Positions 27,319 to 36,801 of a DNA stretch of 64,000 bases are shown here, one piece after another. How positions within the stretch are numbered: position 1 is the stretch's first letter; every line of letters starts with the position of its first letter. A program made the position numbers and the translations under genes. The notes below the pieces were generated by a model. That model saw nothing but the letters and a program-made list of their open reading frames with translations. It did no database searches and had not been told where the DNA came from. Source of the DNA: Pseudooceanicola batsensis HTCC2597 (GTDB taxonomy: Bacteria > Pseudomonadota > Alphaproteobacteria > Rhodobacterales > Rhodobacteraceae); contig NZ_CH724131.1 in NCBI RefSeq assembly GCF_000152725.1, forward strand, positions 2,453,167-2,517,166, read 5' to 3'.

Positions 27319-27945
27319 TCAGATCGACCGCCCGGGAAGGTCCGCCACCTCGTCGGGGTGATGCTGCAGCACCTGGGCGCCGAACAGAAGACTCATCAAC
27401 ACCGCCTCGATCAACGAAAGATGCCGGAACAGGCCCAGAGTCTCGAAGGTGAGCGGATCGAACGCGACCAGCCCGCTGATCACCACGGCGACCATCAGAC
27501 CGAAAAGCGGAATGTGGAACTGCCACTCCCCCGACACCGGGAAAAGGCCAAGCCGCACCGCAGGCGCGACGGCGGCAAGGGCCAGCCCGATCATGGCGGC
27601 GCGCGAGACACCGTCCGCCGTCCCGCTTCCGGACAACAGCCAAGTGTCCAGCGGGCCATCCGCCAGGTGCGGCGCCAGGATCATGAACCCGAGTATGACA
27701 AGCGCGCCGGCCAGTGCGACCTTGCGGGCCGCGCGGTACGGGCCCCTGTCGAACAACAGTGAGCTTCCGGCGATCAGCGCGAGACAGAGCGCCGGCCCGG
27801 GCACCATCGCGCTGCGCCTTTCCGACACCCGGACGAGCCATTCGACCCCCGCGCCCCATCCCACCATGAGAGAGGCCAGAGAGACAGCGACCACCAGTAC
27901 GATGAGCCCCGCGGCGAACCCGTCGGCATGACTATGGTGAGGCAT
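27319..27945 (-). CDS. Polytopic membrane protein, unknown
   Basis: 208 residues from ATG 27945 (MPHHSHADG); the frame extends to 28023, but those residues are not convincing. About six hydrophobic helices are seen: residues 10-38, 45-65, 75-95, 112-135, 145-165 and 175-195. A short His-rich N-terminus precedes the first. I do not recognise the family; it could be a sensor-type membrane domain without an output module. It is a single gene between the kinase-like gene and the aldehyde dehydrogenase. Confidence 0.65.
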   Translation of the reverse strand: MPHHSHADGFAAGLIVLVVAVSLASLMVGWGAGVEWLVRVSERRSAMVPGPALCLALIAGSSLLFDRGPYRAARKVALAGALVILGFMILAPHLADGPLDTWLLSGSGTADGVSRAAMIGLALAAVAPAVRLGLFPVSGEWQFHIPLFGLMVAVVISGLVAFDPLTFETLGLFRHLSLIEAVLMSLLFGAQVLQHHPDEVADLPGRSI

Positions 27946-28080
27946 GGTGTTTTTCCGAATCCCCAGGTCCACCCCGGGATGGGCAGGACCAAGGAAGATT
28001 AGTTCCGAATCCGTCCTTTGCAAAATGAAAATGGCGCGGAACGGGTCCGCGCCATAACCATTAATCGTATTGTCCGGGGA

Positions 28081-29526
28081 TCAGGCCGTCTTGGCGTTCC
28101 ATCCCGAGACCGCCTTGACCTCCATGAAGTCCTCGAGCCCCCAGACGCCGCCCTCGCGGCCGTTGCCCGATTGCTTCATCCCGCCGAAGGGCGCACCCGC
28201 GCCGCGCGGCTGGCCGTTCATCTCGACCATGCCGGACCGCAGGCTCAGCGCCACGCGGTTCGCCCGCTCGCCATCGGTGGTCTGGACATAGTTGGTCAGG
28301 CCATAGGGCGTGTCATTTGCGATCTCGATCGCCTCTTCCTCGGTATCGAAGGGGATCATCGTCAGGACCGGGCCGAAGATTTCTTCCCGCGCGATGGTCA
28401 TCTGGTTGTTGGCATCGGCGAAGATCGTCGGCTTGACGAAGTAGCCGCGGTTCACGCCGTCCGGACGCCCCGTGCCGCCCGCGACCAGCCGCGCGCCTTC
28501 GTCGATCCCCTTCTGGATCAGCGCCTGGATCTTGTTGAACTGGGTCTCGTTCACGACCGGTCCGATATGTCGGCCCTCGTCATGCGCGGACCCGACCTGC
28601 ACCTTGCCGGCCGCCTCGGCCGCCTGCTCGACCGCCGCGTCGTAGCGTTCGCGCTGCACCAGCATCCGCGAGGGCGCGTTGCAGCTCTGGCCCGAGTTGT
28701 TCATCATGTGCATCACGCCGCGCTTGACGGCCTTGTCGTCGGCATCCGCGAAGATGACGTTCGCGCCCTTGCCACCCAGCTCGAGATGCACCTTCTTCAG
28801 CGTCGCCGCCGCGTTCTGCGAAATCGCAACGCCGGCGCGGGTCGAACCGGTGAAGGACACCATGTCGACATCCGGATGACCGGTCAGCGCGGTACCGACA
28901 CCCGCCCCGTCGCCGTTGACGAGGTTGAAGACCCCCGCCGGCACGCCGGCCTCGTCCATCATCTCGGCAAAGAGCAGCGCGTTCAGCGGCGATTCCTCGG
29001 AGGGTTTCAACACCATGGTGCAACCGGCGATCAGCCCCGCGATGACCTTGAGGGTCACCTGGTTCATCGGCCAGTTCCAGGGTGTGATCATCGCGCAGAC
29101 GCCATAGCCTTCATAGACGATCCGGTCGTTCGGCGCGTGATCGCCCAGCGGGCGGACGAACTGGAAGTTCTTGGCCGCACGGATGAAGTTCTTCGTGTGC
29201 GCGAACCCAGCGCCCCACTGCTGCGCCTTGGCCATGTCGATCGGCGCGCCCATCTCCATCGAGATCGCCTTGCCCATCTCCTCCTGCTTGGTCCCGTAGA
29301 TCTCGAGGAACTTCTCGACCACCGCGATCCGTTCGGCCGGGTCGGTCTTCATCCACTTGGGAAAGGCCGCCTTGGCCGCCGCGACGGCCTTGTCGACGTC
29401 AGCGGACGAACCGAGAGAGATCACCGCGCAGGGCTCTTCGGTCGAGGGGTCGATGACCTTGTGGTCGTTCGGGGTGACGGGATCGACCCATTCCCCGTTG
29501 ATGTAGAACTGGCGTTTCTCGATCAT
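28081..29526 (-). CDS. NAD(P)-dependent aldehyde dehydrogenase
   Basis: 481 residues from ATG 29526, with GGGAGAG upstream. ALDH landmarks include TPWNWP (N169-type), the Glu motif LELGGKGAN, the active-site Cys in NSGQSCNAPSR, EIFGPV and the C-terminal PFGGMKQSGNGREGG. The enzyme oxidises an aldehyde to an acid; the substrate cannot be read from sequence. Divergent from the peroxiredoxin gene over a 167-bp gap that should hold both promoters. Confidence 0.9.
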   Translation of the reverse strand: MIEKRQFYINGEWVDPVTPNDHKVIDPSTEEPCAVISLGSSADVDKAVAAAKAAFPKWMKTDPAERIAVVEKFLEIYGTKQEEMGKAISMEMGAPIDMAKAQQWGAGFAHTKNFIRAAKNFQFVRPLGDHAPNDRIVYEGYGVCAMITPWNWPMNQVTLKVIAGLIAGCTMVLKPSEESPLNALLFAEMMDEAGVPAGVFNLVNGDGAGVGTALTGHPDVDMVSFTGSTRAGVAISQNAAATLKKVHLELGGKGANVIFADADDKAVKRGVMHMMNNSGQSCNAPSRMLVQRERYDAAVEQAAEAAGKVQVGSAHDEGRHIGPVVNETQFNKIQALIQKGIDEGARLVAGGTGRPDGVNRGYFVKPTIFADANNQMTIAREEIFGPVLTMIPFDTEEEAIEIANDTPYGLTNYVQTTDGERANRVALSLRSGMVEMNGQPRGAGAPFGGMKQSGNGREGGVWGLEDFMEVKAVSGWNAKTA

Positions 29527-29693
29527 GGCTCTCTCCCGTGTCAGGGCGGGGCGTTCCGCAATGCAGATGGGCGTCCCGCGAAATCCGCGCCACTCTGTCA
29601 CCACGCCCCCGGGCTTGCAAGCGAAGGGGGTGCAAATGGCGCGGGCGGTATCTAGATAGGAGGCGAACCAGTGAGACTCAAACGGAGGACACC

Positions 29694-30347
29694 ATGGCAC
29701 TGCGCATCAACGACACCATCCCCGATCTGACCGTAAACACCGATCAGGGCACCTTTTCCCTGCACGAATGGATCGGCGACAGCTGGGCGATCCTCTTTTC
29801 GCACCCCAAGGACTTCACCCCGGTCTGCACCACCGAATTCGGAGCCGTCGCCCAGCTGGCGGACGAATGGGAAAAGCGCGGCGCAAAGGTGATGGGCATC
29901 TCCGTCGATGGCGTCGAGGATCACAAGAAGTGGAAGGGCGACATCGAAACCGTTTCGGGCGCCACGGCCGGTTTTCCGATCATCGCGGATGACGGGCTCG
30001 AGGTGGCCAAGGCGCTCGACATGCTGCCCGCCGACGCCTATCTGCCGGACGGCCGGACGCCCGCCGACAGCGCCACCGTCCGGTCGGTCTTCATCATCGG
30101 GCCGAACAAGAAGGTGCAGCTCATGATGACCTATCCCATGACCGTGGGCCGCAACTTTGCCGAGGTGCTGCGCGCGCTCGACGGGCTCCAGCGCACCTAT
30201 GAACAGCCGCTGGCGACGCCCGCCAACTGGGAAACGGGTCAGGACGTGATCGTCGCCCTCGCGCTGGACGACGCCGCGGCCGAGGAGAAATACGGCAAGC
30301 TCGACAAGAAACTGCCCTACCTGCGCTACGCCAAGAACCCCGCCTGA
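29694..30347 (+). CDS. 1-Cys peroxiredoxin (Prx6 type)
   Basis: 217 residues from ATG 29694, preceded by GGAGG. The peroxidatic Cys45 is in PKDFTPVCTTE; the C-terminal extension (DVIVALALDD, KKLPYLRYAK) is characteristic of the Prx6/AhpC-like 1-Cys group, and there is no second conserved Cys. It detoxifies hydroperoxides in the cytoplasm. It ends in a strong terminator and appears monocistronic. Confidence 0.93.
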   Translation: MALRINDTIPDLTVNTDQGTFSLHEWIGDSWAILFSHPKDFTPVCTTEFGAVAQLADEWEKRGAKVMGISVDGVEDHKKWKGDIETVSGATAGFPIIADDGLEVAKALDMLPADAYLPDGRTPADSATVRSVFIIGPNKKVQLMMTYPMTVGRNFAEVLRALDGLQRTYEQPLATPANWETGQDVIVALALDDAAAEEKYGKLDKKLPYLRYAKNPA

Positions 30348-30371
30348 CCCGGGACTCCTGCCGAAGATCGG

Positions 30372-30399
30372 AAATGCGCGCCGGGGTGGCGCGCATTTT
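30372..30399 (+). terminator. Intrinsic terminator of the peroxiredoxin gene
   Basis: A perfect 11-bp stem (30372-30382 with 30388-30398), five-base loop, and a closing TTTT run, 24 bp after the stop. Confidence 0.85.
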
Positions 30400-30440
30400 C
30401 GTTTCCGCTATCCTGCCGGAAATCCGTCGGGAGACATCGG

Positions 30441-31133
30441 ATGCTTCAGCCGTTCGGACCGGAGTTGTGGACTGTCGAGGGCCCTGTCGTGGACGGCATG
30501 GCCGGGTTCCGATACCCGACGCGCATGGCCGTCATCCGGCTGACCGACGGCGGGCTGTTCATCTGGTCGCCCACCGCCCTCTCTCCCGAGCTGCGCCGCG
30601 AGACCGAGGCGCTCGGCCCGGTCCGGCACATCGTCGCACCCAACGCGCTGCATCACATGTCCCTGCCGGACTGGCACACGGCCTTTCCGCAGGCCCTGAT
30701 CCACGGTGCTCCGGGCGTGAACGCCAAGCAGCCGGCCATCCGGTTCGCCTCGGACCTCGGCGGGGATCCGCATCTCGCCTGGGCCGGTGACATCCGCCAG
30801 GTCCTGGTCCCCAACAAGATCGCCGACGAGGTGGTGTTCTTCCACCGGACCAGCGGCACCGTCATCTTCACCGATCTGCTGCAGAACTTCTCGCGGGGTT
30901 GGTTCACCGGGTGGCGCGGATGGGTCGCCCGCCTCGACCGCATGATCGGGAGCGAACCGCAGGTGCCGCGCAAGTTCCGGCTGGCGCTGCGTAGCGCGAC
31001 CTCGAAAGAGACGCTCCGGCAGGTGCTCGATTGGCCGGCAGAACGGGTCCTCATGGCGCATGGCACACCCGTCAGCAGTAACGCGGCGGAGTTCCTGAAA
31101 AAGGCTCTACACCCCGTGATAGTGTCGAACTAG
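30441..31133 (+). CDS. DUF4336 family protein
   Basis: 230 residues. The start LQPFGPELWTVEGP, then GFRYPTRMAVIRL and GLFIWSPTAL, is the hallmark of DUF4336 proteins. Later motifs are PNALHHM and the MAHGTP segment. The fold resembles metallo-beta-lactamase-like hydrolases, with His-containing loops in similar places, but no full HxHxDH set is seen. Function unknown. The TAG stop lies 4 bp from the stop of the convergent FAD oxidoreductase. Confidence 0.8.
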   Translation: MLQPFGPELWTVEGPVVDGMAGFRYPTRMAVIRLTDGGLFIWSPTALSPELRRETEALGPVRHIVAPNALHHMSLPDWHTAFPQALIHGAPGVNAKQPAIRFASDLGGDPHLAWAGDIRQVLVPNKIADEVVFFHRTSGTVIFTDLLQNFSRGWFTGWRGWVARLDRMIGSEPQVPRKFRLALRSATSKETLRQVLDWPAERVLMAHGTPVSSNAAEFLKKALHPVIVSN

Positions 31134-31137
31134 ACCC

Positions 31138-32187
31138 TCACGTCGAGGTGCTGCCCCAGACCGAAGACACGCGGAACTCCTCCGGGATGCGATCGCGGCC
31201 CTCAAGCACGAGATCCGCCATGACCTCTCCCACCCCGGGGGCCATTCCGAAGCCGATCTTGAACCCGCCATTGGCGATGAAATGGCCCGGCCGCTCGGGC
31301 CAGCGCCCCAGGATCGGCGCACGGGACCGGGCGCGGGGCCGGACGCCCGCCCATCTCTCCAGCACCTCGGTGCCCCGGAGTGCCGGGACCGCCGCCATCG
31401 CCCGGGCAATCACCGCGTCCAGCGCGTCATCCGTCGTGGTCGGGTCGGTATAGTCCCGTTCGCTGGTCGACCCGACGGCCACCGTCCCATCCGCATGCGG
31501 CACGATGTGAACGCCCTCGGCAAACACCTGCGGCACCGCCCCCGCGTCGAACGCCAGCAGCGCCGCCTGTCCCTTGACGCCGTTGCCGGCCGTCCGGCCC
31601 CAGAGCGCGCTCATCTCCTCCAGCCCGGCGACGCCGGTCGCATGGATCACGCTGCCCTGCTCCGGCCCGTCCGGGACGACCTCGCCCCCCGTCGCGCCAA
31701 TGGCCCCGGCGAGTGCAAGACAGGCTTTGCGCGGATGTATTCGTGCAGAGAGTGTATCGAGGACGTGCATCCCGCTCGGGCTGACGGGAACGAAGGGGCC
31801 CGAGCGCTGCACCACCGTCCAATCGGCATGACCGCCCCAGTGGGTCCTGGCCTCGCCCTCGCGGGATCGGGCCAGTTCCACCGCACGCCCGTCGGCCAGC
31901 GGCTGAAGGCGGCCCGTCCGGCCGTAACCGGCCGAAAGCCCCGATTCAGTCTCGATTTCCGCCCACCAGTCGGCGGCCATCAGCAGGCTTTCGAGCTGGA
32001 ACTGCTTCTTCGCGTTCCATGCCCCGGGCACATGCGGCGCAAGCGCCCCGACCAGCCCGCCCGAGGATCCGGCAGCCACACCGTTCGGGTCGATCACCCG
32101 CACCCGAGCCCCCCGCCGCAGGCAGGCCCAGGCGCAGGACAGCCCGAATATTCCCGCGCCGCGCACGGTCACGTCGATCCTTGTCAT
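31138..32187 (-). CDS. FAD-dependent oxidoreductase (DadA/MnmC1-like)
   Basis: 349 residues from ATG 32187. The N-terminal dinucleotide motif GAGIFGLSCAWACLRRG and SSGGLVGALAPH match DAO-superfamily amine oxidases; the C-terminus GGFKIGFGMAPGVGE is the FAD-binding close. It is divergent from mnmD over 63 bp. In enterobacteria the equivalent oxidase is fused to MnmD as MnmC, which deacetylates cmnm5s2U34. The layout therefore suggests a tRNA-modification role; a glycine/D-amino-acid oxidase remains an alternative. Confidence 0.8.
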   Translation of the reverse strand: MTRIDVTVRGAGIFGLSCAWACLRRGARVRVIDPNGVAAGSSGGLVGALAPHVPGAWNAKKQFQLESLLMAADWWAEIETESGLSAGYGRTGRLQPLADGRAVELARSREGEARTHWGGHADWTVVQRSGPFVPVSPSGMHVLDTLSARIHPRKACLALAGAIGATGGEVVPDGPEQGSVIHATGVAGLEEMSALWGRTAGNGVKGQAALLAFDAGAVPQVFAEGVHIVPHADGTVAVGSTSERDYTDPTTTDDALDAVIARAMAAVPALRGTEVLERWAGVRPRARSRAPILGRWPERPGHFIANGGFKIGFGMAPGVGEVMADLVLEGRDRIPEEFRVSSVWGSTST

Positions 32188-32250
32188 CCCCGGGTCCTCG
32201 CTGCATGGTGCCCGACGCACCGCCCCGCGCGGTTTCTAAAGGATCCCAGC

Positions 32251-32931
32251 ATGTCCGGCCAGACCGACGGCCCACACAGACCCGAGCTCAGCTGGCGCGA
32301 GGGGCGCACCCCGGTGTCGGCCCGGTTCGACGATCCCTATTTCAGTCTCGAAGACGGGCTGAACGAGACCCGTCATGTCTTTCTGGCAGGCAATGATCTG
32401 CCCGACCGGTTTCGGCCGGGCTTTCACATCGCCGAACTGGGGTTCGGCACCGGCCTCAATCTTCTCGCCGCGCTTCACGCATGGCGCACGAGCGGAACCG
32501 AAGGTCCCCTGCACTACACCACGTTCGAAGCCTATCCCATGACCCCCGAGGACATGATCCGCGCGCAGTCCGCCTTTCCCGAACTCGGCGACGTGGCGGA
32601 GGACCTCGCGCCCCTTTGGGGGGCCGAAGCGATCAGCCGGCCGGACCTGGAACTGCGGATCATCCTCGGCGACGCGCGCGAGACGCTTGCGCAATGGGAG
32701 GGCCGCGCCGATGCCTGGTTCCTCGACGGCTTCGCACCGGCCCGCAACCCCGAACTCTGGGGGCCGGACCTGATGCGCGCCGTGCATGACCATACCGCCG
32801 GGGACGGCACGGCGGCCACCTACACCGCCGCTGGTCATGTCCGGCGCGCGCTGGCCGATGCCGGGTTCGAGGTGACGCGCCATCCCGGCCATGGCCGCAA
32901 GCGCCACATGACGCGGGCCCGGAAACCATGA
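32251..32931 (+). CDS. mnmD: tRNA 5-methylaminomethyl-2-thiouridine methyltransferase MnmD
   Basis: 226 residues from ATG 32251. It is a stand-alone DUF752 methyltransferase: ARFDDPYFS and ETRHVFLAGNDLPDR, SAM motif ELGFGTGLNLLA, ILGDARETL, WFLDGFAPARNPELW and TYTAAGHVRRAL. The family catalyses the last methylation of mnm5s2U34 at the tRNA wobble position. The oxidase half is encoded divergently next door. Stop overlaps the EamA transporter start (ATGA). Confidence 0.92.
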   Translation: MSGQTDGPHRPELSWREGRTPVSARFDDPYFSLEDGLNETRHVFLAGNDLPDRFRPGFHIAELGFGTGLNLLAALHAWRTSGTEGPLHYTTFEAYPMTPEDMIRAQSAFPELGDVAEDLAPLWGAEAISRPDLELRIILGDARETLAQWEGRADAWFLDGFAPARNPELWGPDLMRAVHDHTAGDGTAATYTAAGHVRRALADAGFEVTRHPGHGRKRHMTRARKP

Positions 32932-33794
32932 CCGAACAGAACACCCGCCTCGGCATCCTGCTGATGATTGCCACGACGCTCGTCTTCGCGGCGCAGGACG
33001 GTATCTCGCGCCACCTGGCCGCGGATTACCCGGTGCTGATGATCGTCATGATCCGCTACTGGTTCTTCGGGCTCTTCGTCATCAGCGTCGCCGCGCGGCA
33101 GGCCGGCGGCATCGCCAACGCCGCCCGAACCGAACAGCCGCTGATCCAGATCTTCCGCGGTCTCCTGCTGGCCGCCGAGATCTGCGTGATGATCACCGCC
33201 TTCGACCTTCTGGGGCTGGTGGAAAGCCACGCGGTCTTTGTCTGCTACCCGCTGCTCGTCGCCGCTTTGTCAGGCCCCATCCTGGGCGAATCCGTGGGCT
33301 GGCGGCGCTGGTCCGCCATCGGAGTGGGCTTTGTCGGGGTGCTGATCGTGCTGCAACCGGGCTTCGGCGTCTTCGCCGTCGAGGCGCTGGTGCCGCTTCT
33401 GGCGGCGCTGATGTTCGCGGTCTACGGGCTGCTGACCCGCTACGCCGCCCGGCGCGACACCTCGGCGACCTCGTTCTTCTGGACGGGGGTGACGGGGGCC
33501 GTCGTCATGACCGCCGTCGGCATCTGGGCCTGGACGCCGATGGCGCCCTCGGACTGGGTCTGGATGGGCCTGCTCTGCCTCACCGGGGCCGGCGGGCACT
33601 ACCTGCTGATCCGCACCTACGAGGTGGCCGAGGCCAGCGCGGTCCAGCCCTTCGCCTATTTCCAGCTGGTCTTCGCCGCCGTCATCGGCCTCGCCGCCTT
33701 CGGCGAGGTCATTCGTCTGAACGTGGCCATCGGCGCGGCGATCGTGATCGCGGCAGGTCTATTCACCCTGTGGCGGGAACGCCGCAATCGTTGA
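32928..33794 (+). CDS. DMT/EamA-family transporter
   Basis: 288 residues with about ten transmembrane helices in two EamA halves (GPILGESVGWRRW ends the first; EAS-AVQPFAYFQLVFAA lies in the second). Likely a metabolite exporter or importer; substrate unknown. Coupled by overlap to mnmD. The last 36 bp overlap the 3' end of the convergent transglycosylase gene, so the two C-termini are encoded on both strands of the same DNA. Confidence 0.88.
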   Translation: MTEQNTRLGILLMIATTLVFAAQDGISRHLAADYPVLMIVMIRYWFFGLFVISVAARQAGGIANAARTEQPLIQIFRGLLLAAEICVMITAFDLLGLVESHAVFVCYPLLVAALSGPILGESVGWRRWSAIGVGFVGVLIVLQPGFGVFAVEALVPLLAALMFAVYGLLTRYAARRDTSATSFFWTGVTGAVVMTAVGIWAWTPMAPSDWVWMGLLCLTGAGGHYLLIRTYEVAEASAVQPFAYFQLVFAAVIGLAAFGEVIRLNVAIGAAIVIAAGLFTLWRERRNR

Positions 33795-35765
33795 GCCCGT
33801 CAGCTCGGTACCGAAGGGGATAGGCAGCGGCTCACGACCGAGGCGGGCACGGTAGATCGGCAGGCTCTCGGCCACGCGCTGCACGTAATTCCGGGTCTCG
33901 CGGAAGGGGATGTGCTCGACCCAGTCGACCGGATCGACCTCGCCGGAGCGCGGGTCGCCGAACTGGTCGGACCAGCGAACCGACCGCGAGGGACCGGCAT
34001 TGTACCCCGCCGAGACGAGCAGCACATTGCCCGAGAACTCCTCGGCCAGCTGCGCCAGATAGGCCGACCCGAGCCTGGCGTTGAAGGCCCAGTACCCCAG
34101 ACGACCGGCCACATCCCCGGTGTCGCGGACCTTCTCGGCCATGGCCAAGCCGGTGCGCGGCATCAGTTGCATCAACCCGCGCGCCCCCACGTGGCTGGTC
34201 ACGGCGGGGTCGAATTCGCTCTCGCGTCGGGCGATGGCCAGCGCCATTTCCGTCGAGACCGGCAGGTCCAGCTCGGTCATGGGGTGCAACGCGTAGTAGT
34301 GCCGCGGCAGCACGATCGCCCGCTGCGCCGCCGCCTTGCCCAGCATGACCTCGAGATGCGGATCGCCGGCCTCTTCGACCATGCGGCCCAGGCTGGCCAG
34401 CTCTTCCGGTGTCGCCGTCTCGGCCATGTGCGTCAGGAACCTCTCGGCCTCGTGATCCAGACCCGCTGCACGGAACAGCATCACGGCCTCGCGCAGATCG
34501 CTGTCGGCCAGGGGTGTCTCGGACCAGTGCGCCGCCTCGGCCCGTCCGGCCATCGCCGGATCGAAGCCTAACCCGGCCTTTTCCGCCGCCAGCAACCCGT
34601 AGAAGGTCGTCTGGTGCCGCCCGCCGCGCAGATAGGCCTCCTGCGCCGCCTCTTCATCGCCCATGGCCTCGAGCGCGCGGCCACGCCAGTACCCGGCCCG
34701 TCCGAGGGAAATCGGTGTCTGGACGCCCGCTTCGAGCCTGTCGAAATGGGCCAGCGCCGCCTCGGGATCATCGAGATAGGTCAGGGCAATGTAGCCCGAC
34801 AGCCATTCCAGATCGGCAAAGTTGCCTCCCTCGGTCAGCTGATGCCCCGAGGCCAGAAGATAGGCCCGCGCGGGATCGCCGCTGCGCATTTCACCGCGCG
34901 CATAGGATCGGCGGTGATTGGCCCATCTGTCGGGATAGCCCAGCCCGCCCGGAATGCGGCTCTGTTCCAGCAGAAGATCCTTGGCTCCGCCGTGCAGTCC
35001 CTTGCGGATGCGCCAGATATACCGGTCGTAGGCAAGCCCCGGATCCTTCCGGAGGCTCTCCGGCACGGCCTCGATCAGGGCATCGACATTGTTGCCGTCG
35101 TTCGACAGCGCCAGGCGCGCGCGGGCCAGCCGGGCCTGATCCTCTCCCACCAGGTCGAGCATCCGTTCGGTGTCGCCAGAGCGATCGTTCCAGAGCGACA
35201 GCGACAGCCGGGCGGCATGATGCGGCCCGAGCAGATCGCCATACCGCGCGAGAAACATGTCGTGCGTCGCCGCATCCAGAGCGAGCGTGCGCCAGGCCAG
35301 AACGACATTGGCCTGCGCCTCGCCCGCCTGCCCGGCCATCTCCTGCGCCGCAGCGAGACGCAGCGCCCCGCGCCCCGTCTCCGGCAGATGCCCGTCGAAA
35401 AAGGCCAGCACCTGCGCGTCGGTCGCGTCCAGGAATGCCGGTTCGCTGCGTTGCCGGAGATAGGCCAGGCCCGGCCAGTGCGCATTGTCGCGCAGGAAGG
35501 CGAGAACCTCGGCGGGGGTGCCCTCTCCGGCCCGCAGCCGCGTCCATTCCAGGATGTCGCGCGCGACCGGCCCGTCGCGTTCGGCCAGCGGAAGGGCGGT
35601 CTCCCAGTTCCCGTCCCGGGCCGCGGCGAAAGCCGAACTCAGCGGCCGGGGCACGACGCTTTCCCCCGTGCGCTGCGCGGCTGCCGGAAGCGCGACAGGA
35701 ACCGCGACGATGAAGGCGAGGAGCAGCAGCAGGGCCTGGCCGGCGCGACGCGGTTTCACTTGCAT
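33759..35765 (-). CDS. Soluble lytic murein transglycosylase (Slt70-like)
   Basis: 668 residues from ATG 35765, with AGGAG upstream; the frame to 35909 is not supported. A signal peptide (QALLLLLAFIVAVPVALPAAAQ) is followed by roughly 440 residues of helical repeats (the U-shaped superhelix of Slt70). The SLT domain near residues 495-640 has AIARRESEFDP (catalytic Glu), GARGLMQLMP and AYLAQL, then VSAGYNAGP. It cleaves glycan strands to anhydromuropeptides in the periplasm. Confidence 0.93.
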   Translation of the reverse strand: MQVKPRRAGQALLLLLAFIVAVPVALPAAAQRTGESVVPRPLSSAFAAARDGNWETALPLAERDGPVARDILEWTRLRAGEGTPAEVLAFLRDNAHWPGLAYLRQRSEPAFLDATDAQVLAFFDGHLPETGRGALRLAAAQEMAGQAGEAQANVVLAWRTLALDAATHDMFLARYGDLLGPHHAARLSLSLWNDRSGDTERMLDLVGEDQARLARARLALSNDGNNVDALIEAVPESLRKDPGLAYDRYIWRIRKGLHGGAKDLLLEQSRIPGGLGYPDRWANHRRSYARGEMRSGDPARAYLLASGHQLTEGGNFADLEWLSGYIALTYLDDPEAALAHFDRLEAGVQTPISLGRAGYWRGRALEAMGDEEAAQEAYLRGGRHQTTFYGLLAAEKAGLGFDPAMAGRAEAAHWSETPLADSDLREAVMLFRAAGLDHEAERFLTHMAETATPEELASLGRMVEEAGDPHLEVMLGKAAAQRAIVLPRHYYALHPMTELDLPVSTEMALAIARRESEFDPAVTSHVGARGLMQLMPRTGLAMAEKVRDTGDVAGRLGYWAFNARLGSAYLAQLAEEFSGNVLLVSAGYNAGPSRSVRWSDQFGDPRSGEVDPVDWVEHIPFRETRNYVQRVAESLPIYRARLGREPLPIPFGTELTGSTIAAFPPQGE

Positions 35766-35900
35766 TTCTCCTGCCGAACCCGGATAGACACGCGACGAAT
35801 GTAACCCGCCCCCTGCATTGCTCAAGTATTGGGCGTTGACATGGTGGTGATCGGCAACCGGGACGGCACTCCGCCACCCGCCAAACGAAAGGAGCGTGTC

Positions 35901-36776
35901 ATGTTTCACGGGTCACTTCCCGCCCTCGTCACGCCGTTCAAGAACGGCGAGTTGGATCTGGATACGCTGAAGAAACTTGTCGATTGGCATGTCGAGCAGG
36001 GCTCGAACGGCATCGTTCCCGTGGGCACGACCGGCGAATCCCCGACCCTGTCGCTGCGCGAGCACGAGATCGTCATCGAAGAGGTGGTCAGGCACGCGGC
36101 TGGCCGCATCCCCGTGATCGCGGGCGCCGGCGCCAACAACACCGCCGAGGGCGTGCGCCTGATCAGGAAGGCATCGGAGGTGGGGGCCGACGGCGCGCTG
36201 GTGGTCACCCCCTATTACAACAAGCCCACGCAGGCCGGTCTGATCGCGCATTTCACCGCCATGCACGACGCGGCCGAGATCCCGATCATCATCTACAACA
36301 TCCCGCCCCGCTCGGTCATCGACATGCTGCCCGAAACCATGGGCGAACTGTCCCGCCTGCCCCGCATCGTCGGGGTCAAGGACGCCACGGCCAAGCTCGA
36401 CCGGGTCGCGCTGCAGCGTATGGCCTGCGGCCCCGACTTCGTCCAGCTCTCGGGCGAGGACGGCACGGCGGTCGGCTTCAACGCCATGGGCGGCACCGGC
36501 TGCATCTCGGTCACGGCGAACGTGGCGCCGAGACTGAGCAGCGAAATGCAGGCGGCCTGCGCGGCGGGCGACTATGCCAAGGCCCTGACCTACCAGGACC
36601 GGCTGATGCCCCTGCACGAGGCGATCTTTACCGAACCCGGCCTCTGCGGCGTGAAATTCGCCATGTCCGAGCTTGGTCTCTGCGCAAACGAAGTGCGGCT
36701 GCCGATGACCCCGGTCACCGAACCGACGCAGGAGAAGATCCGCGCCGCAATGCGGCACGCCGGCCTGCTGAACTGA
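35901..36776 (+). CDS. dapA: 4-hydroxy-tetrahydrodipicolinate synthase
   Basis: 291 residues from ATG 35901, behind AAAGGAG. Catalytic residues are in place: Lys160 (GVKDAT) for the Schiff base, Tyr132 (IYNIPPR) and Thr43-Thr44 (GTTGESPTL). It commits aspartate semialdehyde and pyruvate to lysine/diaminopimelate synthesis. The gene lies next to a lytic transglycosylase, matching the peptidoglycan theme of this region. Confidence 0.96.
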   Translation: MFHGSLPALVTPFKNGELDLDTLKKLVDWHVEQGSNGIVPVGTTGESPTLSLREHEIVIEEVVRHAAGRIPVIAGAGANNTAEGVRLIRKASEVGADGALVVTPYYNKPTQAGLIAHFTAMHDAAEIPIIIYNIPPRSVIDMLPETMGELSRLPRIVGVKDATAKLDRVALQRMACGPDFVQLSGEDGTAVGFNAMGGTGCISVTANVAPRLSSEMQAACAAGDYAKALTYQDRLMPLHEAIFTEPGLCGVKFAMSELGLCANEVRLPMTPVTEPTQEKIRAAMRHAGLLN

Positions 36777-36801
36777 GACCGACCGGCGCGACCGAGCGCG
36801 C

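Noticed and set aside
35836..35841. Consensus TTGACA upstream of dapA
   Set aside because: No -10-like hexamer lies 16-18 bp downstream, so a promoter cannot be claimed from the -35 box alone.
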